Positions 21,740 through 31,929 of a stretch of 64,000 nt of DNA are shown here, piece after piece. The stretch's first letter is position 1, and the number at the start of each line of letters is the position of its first letter. The position numbers and the translations under genes are program-made. A model generated the notes under the pieces. The model did no database searches. It worked only from the letters and a program-made list of their open reading frames with translations, and was not told the DNA's origin. Origin of the DNA: Williamsoniiplasma somnilux (lineage in GTDB: Bacteria; Bacillota_I; Bacilli_A; Mycoplasmatales; Mycoplasmataceae); contig NZ_CP024965.1 of the NCBI RefSeq assembly GCF_002804005.1, positions 248,001 to 312,000 on the forward strand, given 5' to 3'.

Positions 21740-23527
21740 ATGAAAAAATTATTAAGTATTTTAACAACCTTAGGAATAACATCTACCACAGCTACTACAA
21801 TTGTAGCATGTGACAAATATAACAAAACAACTAATATATCAACAATAAAAAATGAATTACAAACTATCATATCAGAAAGAACTGATAGAGCATGGAGTTT
21901 TCAAGAACTCCAAATAAGAGTAGATGAAAATTTTGGCGAGGGAGAAATAACCGTTGAAATCGTAAGAAAGAAAAACTATGATTTCAAAGACATAATTGTT
22001 AATGATTTGTACCGATTTATCGGCAATGGAACTGAAGAAAATGAAGGCATTTATAATGGTTCGATAGAACTCGAACATCAGTGAACTTATACAGTTGATG
22101 ACATTACTTTAATTGGAAACTTATTAAAAGAAATTTTAAATACACCAACAAATCAACACACTTATTGAAAAAAACAAGATTTGCAAGAAACTATTGATCA
22201 AAAAGGATTAGATAAACCCGGTGGAATTGTAGTTGAAGAATTGCAAACGGTAGAAAAAAATAATTCATATAGTTTTATTGGTGGGCAAAAAATTACTGAG
22301 TGAAAATTTGTTGGCCAAGGTAATCCAACAAATGATTTTAGATTTAATGGCGAAATAACAATAAACCATTTTTGAGATGATACAGAAAACACAACTATTG
22401 AAATTAAAGAAATTAAAGAAATATTAAAAACTACTTTAAATGAAAATTTAAGGCAACCTTGAACAAAAGAAGAACTCCAACAAAAAGTTAATAGTCTTGG
22501 AATTGATTCTCCTGGTGGTATTATAGTTGAGGAAATTAATAAAATTCAAAGTATGGCTGCCAATGGTGATTTTGGATCTTCTAAATGAAAATTTATTGGC
22601 CAAGGTGATGTCACAAACAATTATTTATTTGGGGAATCAATAGAACTAGAACATTTTTGAGATAGTAGAATTGATTCTACAAAAAACATATTTTCTAAAA
22701 AAGAAGATTTGCAAAAAATTTTAGACCAGGATAAATACAAACATAAATCTTGAACTGTTGAACTTTTAGAAAAAGCAATCGAAGAAATTGATGTAGCTGA
22801 AGGAATTAGTATCCAACTTGTAGAAAATATTGACACACGTTCTTGAACGGGTGGACCTAAATTAACTAAATGAAAATTTATTGGTAATGGTAAAATTGAC
22901 AATAATTACTTGTACAATGGCGAAATAACTTTAGAGCATATTTGAAATAATAAAAAAGATTCAACTCAAAGTATAAAAACAATAGAAGTTGAACTCAACG
23001 CTATTGTTAACGAAGATGCTAATAAAGGCAAAAAATTATGATTAAACGATCTTCAAGAAGCCGTTAACAGAAAATGACCTAACGAAAAATGAGGAATCGT
23101 TGTTGAAGATTTAACACCACTTGTCAAAAATCGCTCATATGAAGAAAGTAACGGTCAACAAACATTTAAATTTACAGGTCTTGGTAATGAAAATAATACT
23201 TGAATTTATACTGGTAGTGTCGAGATTAATCATGAATGAATTAAAATCAAAGATACAACTCAAAGTATAACTGAAGTCCAAAAGGATTTAAGAAATATTG
23301 TTTACAATAAAGAGCACATTAATAAAAGTTGAGAATTAGAAGAATTACAAACTGCTATTGAACAAGCAAAAATTGATAAAATTGGTGCCTTAACTGTGAA
23401 AAAAGGAACATCAAAAACTAATAAAGAGTACATAATTCAAGAATGAATTATCATTGGTAATGGAAAAATAGACAATGAATATATGTATAACGGAAAAATA
23501 ATGATTGAGCATACATTTATGCTTTAG
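21740..23527 (+). CDS. Modular Trp-rich lipoprotein, six ~97-residue modules
   Basis: A 595-residue exported lipoprotein beginning MKKLLSILTTLGITSTTATT, followed by the lipobox VAC. The Cys of the lipobox is the only Cys I saw. The mature protein consists of six modules of about 97 residues. Each has an opening SWT..(E)LQ helix, a GGIxV strand, a WKFIGxGN motif and a closing I.LEHxW strand. All three conserved Trp positions are usually TGA. No stop interrupts the frame under code 4. RBS AAGGAG precedes the ATG. The stretch 22745-23212 is nearly identical to part of the next gene. I do not recognise the module; a surface-adhesion or ligand-binding role is only a guess. Confidence 0.82.
22745..23212 (+). 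repeat. Near-identical ~468-bp segment, copy 1
   Basis: Aligns without gaps to 25479-25946 (offset 2734), with scattered substitutions. It spans about one and a half modules in two neighbouring genes, as expected from recombination or gene conversion. Confidence 0.85.
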
Positions 23528-23573
23528 CGTTTAGTTTAAAAATTTTTACTTTTAAAAATTAAAGGGAGACTAT

Positions 23574-26500
23574 ATGAGTAATAGAAAATTTAGAAAATTA
23601 GGTTTATTGTTAGTAACAGCAATTCCTGCATCATCAGCAGCTTTTTTTGCAATAAGTTCAAGCAAATATAACATTGAAAATTCAAATAAAGAAGCAAAAA
23701 ATAATCCAAGTGATATTGTCAAAGTTAAAAAGAATCTTGAAGTAATTTTAAACAAAAATATAAATAAAAAATGAGTTGAAGAAGAGTTAAATAATGCAAT
23801 TATAGATGCAGGTTTAGAAGGAATAACTGCTAAAGAAGTAACTAAACCAATTTTCCGTACGATTAACTATGAGTGAAAACAGACAACATGAAAATTCACT
23901 GGTAACGGAGAAAAATATAAAGGTGATCTTGAAATTGCCCATGATTGAATTTCGCAAATAATTTCTTTCGTATCAATTAGTCAAATTGAAAATGAATTAC
24001 AAACTATTTTAACTACTCGAAAAAATAAAAATTGAACTAAAGAAGAACTTCAAATTGCAGTTGATAATGCTAAATTAGATGCTAAAGGAGCAATTGCTGT
24101 TGAATCTGTAGAAAATATTAAAAATCGTAGTTCTCAAGGTGGTGATCAAAAAACTTCTTGAAGATTCATCGGTAAAGGTAATAAAAATGATCAAACAACC
24201 TTGCAATATAAATATAATGATTCAATAGAGATAGTTCATAATTTTAATGATAAAGTAGACACTTCTAAAAATATTATCGAAAAAGAAAATGATATTCAAA
24301 AAATTTTGGATTCAAAAGTTAATGGAACCTGAAAACAAGAAGATTTACAAAAGCAAATTGATGAAACGATTGGTTTGCAAAGCGGAATTGTAGTTAAACT
24401 TGTTGAAAATAAATCAAAAGTTGATTCTTCTAACACAAATTTTGTATTATGAAAATTTATAGGAACCGGAAATATTGATAATGATTTAATTTATAACGGG
24501 GAAATTGTTTTAACTCATAAATGAATTGCCAATGACCAAAAAACTCAAATTTCAACTATTTCTAACGAACTTGATAGCATTTTAAAATCTAAAAAAAATG
24601 GTGAATATCAATGAACAAATGAAGAATTACAAATTGCAATTAACACTTCTGAATTTGGAAAAGATGGTGGTATTAGTGTTGAAGAAAAATCAAAAATATT
24701 AAATAGATCTTCACAAAAAAATGAAGGAACACAAACTTGAATTTTTATTGGTAAGGGTAATAATGAAAATTCATACAAATATACTGATCAAATTGAAATT
24801 TCACATAATTGAAAAACTATATCTGATACAACTCAAGATATTCGAAGTATTATACCTGTAATTGAATCAATTATAAATTCTTCTGAATATGAAAAAAAAC
24901 CTTGAGAACAAAAAGAATTAATGCAAGCGCTTATCAATGCTGAACTTACTGACCAAAATGGAATTACAGTTTCTGAAAATAGCACTACAATTTCTGAAAA
25001 TCGTGTGTCAATTGGTGGGCCAAAAATTACAACTTGAGATTTTGTTGGCAATGGTAAAATTGACAACGAACATAAATATATGGGAAAAATAACTTTGTTT
25101 CACAATTGAGATGATAAACAAGATGGAAGTTATGAGATCAAAACAATTAGTGATGAATTGCAAATAATTCTAGATTCTAAATTAGATGCTTCTTGAGAAC
25201 AATCAGAGTTACAAACAGTAATTAATAATTCTCGTCTTGATCCTCATAACCAAATTATTGTTCAACCAATTTTAGAACAATCAAGCCGTTCTTCAAGTGG
25301 GTCAAAGAATAAAAATTCTTGAAAATTTATTGGTACTGGAAGCCAAAGTAACCCATCTATGTTTAAAGATGAAGTTACATTGATACACAATTGAAATAAT
25401 ATAAAAGAGACAACTGTTGATATTGCAACAAAACAAAATGATTTACAAAACATTATAAATTCAGAAGAATACAAAAATAAATCTTGAACTGCTGAACTTT
25501 TAGAAAAAGCAATTGAAAAAATTGATGTAGCTGAAGGAATCACTGTTCAACTTGTCGAAAACGTTGATACACGTTCTTGAACAGGTGGACCTAAATTAAC
25601 TAAATGAAAATTTATTGGTAATGGTAAAATTGACAATAATTACTTGTACAATGATGAAATAACTTTAGAGCATATTTGAAACGATAAAAAGGATTCAACA
25701 CAAAATATAAAAGCAATAGAATCTGAACTTAACATCATTGTTAATGAAGGTGTTAATAAAGACAAAAAATTATGGGTAAAGGATCTTCAAGAAGCCGTTA
25801 ACAGAAAATGACCTGACGAAAAATGAGGAATCGTTGTTGAAGATTTAACACCACCTGTCAAAAATCGTTCATATGAAGAAAGTACGGGTCAACAAACATT
25901 TAAATTTACAGGTCTTGGTAATGAAAATAATACTTGAATTTATAATGAAAGTATTGAAATAAAACATGATTGAAATCAAAAAATTGGCAATACTCAAAAT
26001 ATTGAAAATGCAAAAAATCAGTTAAAAGAATTTATTAACAACGAAGAAAATCACACCAAAAAAGCTTGAACAAAAGAAGAACTACAAACAGCACTTGATA
26101 ATTCAGGGATTGATACAAAAGGTGGTTTTACCGTTAAAGAATTAAAGAAAAAACCAAGCACTCGCTTAGCAACTCCTGATTGAAAAGAAGATAAATGAAT
26201 TATTGTTGGAAATGGTAAGGATGATAACATTTACAAATACATTGGGGAAATAAGTATTTTACATTATTGAGAAACTGTTAAGGATGGTTCGTTTGATATT
26301 TCTAGAATTGAAGAAGATCTGCAAATATTATTAAATGACAAAATGCATGAATTTAAATCTTGAACATTAAATGAAATTCAATGATTATTAGATTATAACT
26401 ATCCTCCAGGTTCAATTACTGTTGATTATGTAAAATCTGAAGCTAATAAAAACATGAAAAACGAAAAAGAAAATATTGATGAATACATTTTTACCGGTCA

Positions 26501-27323
26501 TGGCTCAGTTGAAAATGATTATTGATACAAAGGTTCAATAAATCTAAAACATAAATGAATCGGAGTTAATAAACCAATTGATTTAGCAAAAGATGCATCA
26601 ATAAAAGGTCAATTGAACAAACTTATATTTGAAAAAAGTTCAAAAAATTCGTCTTGAAATCAGCTAGATTTACAAAAAGCTGTTGATTTAAAAATTGATA
26701 AATCTGGAGGAATTACAGTTGTAATTATAAGCAACAATGCAAATGAACAACAAATTAAATTTATCGGTCATGGGAGTGAAACAAATAGTTACAAATATGT
26801 TGGGGAAATAACTATAAAAAATACATTGACGGATGCTAATGATACAACCATTTCTAAATACATAGATTCAAAAGGAGATTTAGGAATTTTGTCAACTGAT
26901 AAAAAATTTAATTTTGAAAAAATTGATGCTGTAGAATTATTGCAAATTGGTTATAATGCTAATGGAAATGCAGTTTATAACTTTAAAGGTAAAAAAATAA
27001 CTGATAAATTACCAGTTGGAATTAAAAAAATTTCCGATTTCTTTAAAGGTAATTTAAATTTTAAAATTGAAGGTATAGAAAATTGAGATACCTCAAACGT
27101 TATTTCAATGAATGGTACATTCGAAAATGCAAGTAACTTTAATCAAGATATTTCAAACTGGGATACTGGAAATGTTATAGATATGTCGCTTATGTTCAGT
27201 GGTGCTAAAAAATTTAACCAAGATTTAAGTAAATGAAATGTATCTAAAGTTACAAATCATGCTAATTTTGACACTAATGCAAATCCTAACTGAATTTCTG
27301 AATTTAAACCTAAATTTAAATAA
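23574..27323 (+). CDS. Giant modular Trp-rich surface protein, eleven modules plus DUF285
   Basis: A 1,249-residue protein. It starts [20 protein letters not shown] with an N-terminal hydrophobic segment and no Cys, so it is probably anchored by an uncleaved signal helix or fully secreted. Eleven copies of the ~97-residue Trp-rich module follow, with closing motifs such as LEIAHDW, IVLTHKW, ITLFHNW and INLKHKW. From about residue 1,080 the C-terminus carries DUF285 repeats, for example [20 protein letters not shown] and [19 protein letters not shown] precedes the ATG, 46 bases after the previous gene. More than 30 TGA codons are read as Trp. It is probably co-transcribed with its neighbours. 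Confidence 0.82.
25479..25946 (+). repeat. Near-identical ~468-bp segment, copy 2
   Basis: Partner of 22745-23212. At one aligned Trp codon this copy has TGG (25771) where the other has TGA. Confidence 0.85.
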
Positions 27324-27351
27324 TTTTTGAATTAAAAAAGAAAGGGAGGTT

Positions 27352-30300
27352 ATGAAAAAATATAAGCAATCTATTAAAAAAATAGGATTACTTTTAGTTA
27401 TCTTTTCAACTTTATGAAGTTTTTCGGTCTTGATTTTAAGTTCAAAAAAATATTATTCACAAAGTATAAATGAAAATGCAAATAGTTTAAAATTTGAAAT
27501 TCAAAAAATTTTAGATACAAGAAATCATTCTTCATGAACTGAACAAGAATTGCAAAATGAATTAATCACTCATAACATCGATAACGCTGAGCAAATTACA
27601 ATTAGTGAGTTAAATTCAACAGAAATTGAAGTTAATAACGTTAAAAAAATTGAAACTTTTTGGAAATTTAAAAATTTTCAAAAAAGTTTTAATAAACAAT
27701 TTTTAAATTTTGAAATAACATTAAAACACACAAGAAATTTAAAAACGAACGACCTTGTTAGCATAGTAAAAATTCAAAGCAATTTACAACAAATTGTTAA
27801 CAAAGAGTTTAAAAAACCGTGAACAAGTGCTTCTTTAGAACAAGCTATTGTCTCTAATAATATTGATGTTGCTGGAGGAATATCTGTTAAAGCTGTAAAA
27901 CAACAAGAATCACGTTCCGCTAGCTATGAATGAAACTCATCTGAATGAATTTTTGTGGGTAATGGTATTAATTATAAAGATGAAATTACACTAATTCATA
28001 AATGGTTAACAAAGATAGATTCGAGTGTTTCAATAAGTCAAATTAATACTGAATTACAAAATGTTTTAGATAACAATAAAAATTCAATTTGAACAAAACA
28101 AAAATTACAAAAGGCGGTTAACTTTGCTAAATTAGATCAAGAAAATGCAATTTTAGTTGAAGAAGTTAGCTTTAAAGATGAACGAAGTTGAACTGGTGAT
28201 GAACATTCAAATTTATGAAAATTTATTGGTCAAGGAAACGTTGATAATGATTTTAAATATAAAAATGAAACTACTTTAACTCATCAATGAAATAATAAAA
28301 TTGATAGTTCTCAAAACATTTTTTATGCAAAATCGCAATTGGAAGAACTTTTATCAAAAAAAATAAATGAGGGTTGAACACAAAACGATTTGCAAACAGC
28401 TATTGATAATTCTAAAATCGATAAGATTGGAGGAATTAAAGTTGAACAAGTAGAATTCAAATCTCAAACATCGACTGATTCTTTAAATGTTGATCAATGA
28501 AAATTCACAGGAAATGGGACTATTGACAATGAATTTCTTTATAAAGGGCAGATCACACTACTTCATCAGTGAAATGATTATAAAGACACAAGCAAAGATA
28601 TTGGTGTCATTGCAGATTTGTTAGTTGAAATTGTTAATGAAAAAGAAGATAAAAATTCCCCTTGAAATCAACAGCAACTTCAAGATGTAATAGATAATTC
28701 TAAAAAGATTGATAGTCCTGGAGGAATCAGTGTTTCTGAAAAAATAATTAATCAACGTTCTTCTAATTCAATTAATGAGGTACAAACATTACTTTTTATT
28801 GGTAAGGGTAATGAAAATAATAATTACAAATATAAAGGAACAATAGAACTTAATTTTAATTGAACTAAAATTGAAAATACTACTCAAAGTATTTTTAATA
28901 TTGCTAATCAATTGCAAAATATCATAAATAAAAAAGAATATAAAAATAAACAATGAACATCATTAGCTTTAGAACAAGCGATTATAGCTGAAGAACTTGA
29001 ATCTACCGGCGGAATTAGTATAACCAGCAATCAAAAAGAAAATAATAATTTTTCATCAACTGGAGGAGCTCAACAAACCACTTGAACTTTTACCGGTAAA
29101 GGAACGATTAAAAATGAATTCAAATATGATGGACAAATATCGATAATTCATAATTGAAATGACAAAGTAGACAATAGTTTTAATATTAAAACTATTGAAA
29201 ATAAACTTCAAAATATTTTGAACTCTGATGCTTATAAAGATAAAAAATGAAATGCAATATCTTTAGAAAATGAAATTATTAATCAAAATTTAGATATTGC
29301 TAATGGAATTATTGTTCAAGAACTTGAAACTGTTGATTTACGTTCTTCAAGCGGTGGTCCTCATCAGACAACTTGAAAATTTATTGGAAATGGAAATTCA
29401 ACAAATCCATTTAAATATAATGGTGAAATTACATTAATTCAAAAGTGAAATAATTACCAAGACACAACCAAACCAATTTCAGATATCCAATCAAAATTAC
29501 AAGACATTGTAGATTCTGCTGAATATCAAGAAAAACAATGAACTTTAGCAGAATTACAAAAAGAGATTGATAACACATTTGGAATTAAACAAATAACTGT
29601 AAAATCATCTAAATTAAATGATAATTTAGATTTTTATTCTTGAAAGCCAGAGCCTCATACTGACAAATATATTTTTCAAGGTAATGGAAATGGTAGCAAC
29701 CAATATCTCTATAAAGGACATGTTGAATTAGAACACAATTGAAATAAGCGAGTAGATACAACCATTGATTTTACAAAAGATAAAGAAATGTTAATTGACC
29801 TTTATCGTATAATCGGTTCTAAAAAAGGCGCTTGATTTAATGAAGAATTAAAATTAACAATAGAAAAAAAATATGGCAAAAATTCTTTCGAAATTAAAAT
29901 TGATGACTCAGAAGATCTTCAACAAATTCAATTAACTGGAACAGGTTCAATCGAAAACGAAAATAAATATAAAGGTAATTATGTTTTTAAAAAATATATT
30001 ATTGGTGATGGAATTAATGATAATTTTAAGATTATTTATCTAGATTCTAAATTAAATTTATCCTATCAAACATACTTTGATTTCGAAAAAACTGATGCGA
30101 TAGCTATTTTATCACTTGCTACAAGTGAAAATTCAGTTAAAAATTTTAAAGGTAAATATATGCCAGAAGAGCTACCCACTCAAATAGAAAATATAGATTA
30201 CATGTTCGCAGGAAATCCTAATGATAAAATTGTTGGAATAGAAAATTGAGATACTTCAAATATAAAAAGTATGAAAGGAACATTTGAAAATGCTTCAAAA

Positions 30301-30783
30301 TTTAATCAAGATTTAGACAAATGAAGTCTTATAAATGCTTTAACAATAGAATCTATCTTTCAAGGAGCTTCTTCCTTTAATGGTAATATTACAAATTGAA
30401 AAACAAATAATGTAATAAATTTTTCATCAGCATTTGAAGGAGCCTCTTCATTTAATCGTGATTTAAATTGGATTACATCAAATTTAGAATTCATGATAAA
30501 CACCTTTAGAAATGCTACCTCATTTAATGGTGACATTTCTAATTGATGAGTAGGTGAGCTCGTTGTTATGGATGGAGCATTTGAAAATGCTATAAATTTT
30601 AATTGCGACATATCTAGCTGAACAACAACGAAATTAGAATCTATGGGAGTTGCATTTAGAAATGCCAAAAATTTTAATCAAGATTTATCAAAATGAGATG
30701 TTAGATCTGTTGGTTATCACAGTATGTATGATAGTGGCGCTGATAAATGACAATCAAATTACAAACCAAGATTTAATAATTAA
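27352..30783 (+). CDS. Giant modular Trp-rich surface protein, about nine modules plus DUF285
   Basis: A 1,143-residue protein. It starts MKKYKQSIKKIGLLLVIFST, a basic and hydrophobic signal/anchor region with no lipobox. About nine Trp-rich modules follow; the first and last are degenerate (ITLKHTR in the first, VFKKYI in the last). The C-terminal quarter (from about residue 880) is DUF285: IENWDTSNIKSMKGTFENAS, then repeated FNxDISxW units up to FNQDLSKWDVRSVG. AGGGAGGT precedes the ATG, 28 bases after the previous stop, so the block 21740-30783 looks like one operon. A tandem TGATGA (30544) encodes Trp-Trp. Function unknown; surface display is inferred from the signal segment. Confidence 0.82.
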
Positions 30784-30909
30784 TAGAAAAAGTTTTTATA
30801 AATTAAGATAATTTAAATTAATAAAAATTGCATAAAGAATATATATTTTATGATAGATTTTTAAAATAAAAATATCTGAATTATAATAAAAATTTTATAA
30901 AATTTCAGA

Positions 30910-31353
30910 ATTTAATTTTCAAAAAATAAAACTTAAGCAAATAAATAAAATCGCTTATGATGAATATATCAATATAATAAATCACTTTGGGGACAAAAAA
31001 CTTCCAAATAAATTACCCAACTAAATAGCAAGTTTTAAAATTTTTTAATGAAAATGGCAACAAAATTATTGGGAGAATTAAATGTCGAGATGTACAATTT
31101 AATAATTTAGATGTAATATGTTTTTAAAACTTGTAATAATTCTAATGAAGAGATTTCTTGATAAAGAGATTTTAATTCAAAAACAATGGAGAGCATGTTT
31201 AGGGGAATGAAAAAATTTAATAGTGATATTTCTAATGTTATTTATATCATTAGTGTGTTTAAATCTGCCATCAGTTTCTATCAAGATTTAAGTTTTTGAA
31301 ACATAAAAAAATTACTTATTTTAACAACTTTTAATAAAAGAATTTTAAGTTAA
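30910..31353 (+). pseudogene. Second decayed DUF285 gene
   Basis: Frame fragments match the intact DUF285 gene at 34199. FNFQKIKLKQINKIAYDEY aligns with FNFKKIKAKEILKLGYDKN, followed by HFGDKKLPNKLPN and a stop. Later, after frameshifts, come TMESMFRGMKKFNSDISN and FYQDLSFWNI. Stops and shifts make it untranslatable as one protein. Confidence 0.7.
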
Positions 31354-31601
31354 AATACAAATTTTACTAAATGAAAAAAACTTTAAAAATAAAAAATAGA
31401 TAAATTACAAAATAAATTAAATAAAATTTATGAAATAAATATAATTTCAGTTAATAGCAATTTTGTGTAAATTATTTGTTCAGAAACATACAAAGAACAA
31501 TTAACATTTGTTGTGGCTGTATATTGTAGTATCAATTGAATTTTAATGGAAACAACGTTATTAATTTACACTTGAAATATAATATAGTTATTATAAATTT
31601 T

Positions 31602-31632
31602 AAAATCTTGCAAATATTTGCAAGATTTTTTA
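31602..31632 (+). terminator. Strong hairpin terminator without an intact gene in front
   Basis: AAATCTTGCAAA pairs with TTTGCAAGATTT and runs into T6. It follows the DUF285 pseudogene and may be left over from a lost gene, or end the large operon. Confidence 0.75.
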
Positions 31633-31799
31633 TTGTACATTTTTAAATTTACTACATTGTTTTTATACATTTAAATCATTATTGTTTATAAATTTTATCT
31701 TGTAAATTATAAATGAGCAAGAACAAATAATTTTACGAATAAGTTTTTTGTTTGACAAACTGTTTATACTAAATTTATTTAGTTTTTTCCAAGAACCAA

Positions 31800-31826
31800 T
31801 TGCTTTTTTTTTTTTTTTTGTAGAAT
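31800..31826 (+). promoter_or_regulatory. Promoter with T16 homopolymer in the -35/-10 spacer
   Basis: A -35-like TTGCTT (31800-31805) and an extended -10-like TGTAGAAT with TAGAAT at 31821-31826 are separated by 15 bases, made of 14 T and a G. The whole T run is 31804-31819. The same TTGCTT serves as -35, with a 17-base spacer, in the rRNA promoter of this window. Slippage of the T run would change the spacer and switch the downstream modular protein on or off. Confidence 0.6.
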
Positions 31827-31929
31827 GAATAACACATAATAGTGTTAAAGTTTCAAAATATAGGTTTATCCTTTATTCTTTTAAAAAATGAATTATTATA
31901 TAAATTTTTATTAATCATCGAGGTATTTA

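Larger units (their letters stand above)
31354..31929. other. Gene-free stretch holding a terminator and a homopolymer promoter
   Basis: Contains the hairpin at 31602-31632 and the T16 promoter at 31800-31826. The part 31440-31600 has short open runs that resemble nothing I recognise; a decayed gene end is possible. Confidence 0.45.

Noticed and set aside
21740-30783. Short standard-code ORFs and minus-strand ORFs in the modular genes
   Set aside because: They are pieces or shadows of the long frames that stay open when TGA is read as Trp.
31440-31600. Possible transposase or insertion-sequence remnant
   Set aside because: Short readable runs exist but no catalytic motif, terminal repeats or target duplication could be seen.
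31752-31780. TTGACA at 31752 as the main promoter of the 31930 gene
   Set aside because: A perfect -35, but the hexamer 17 bases on (TTATTT) is a poor -10. The TTGCTT/TAGAAT pair is closer and better, though a second weak promoter cannot be excluded.
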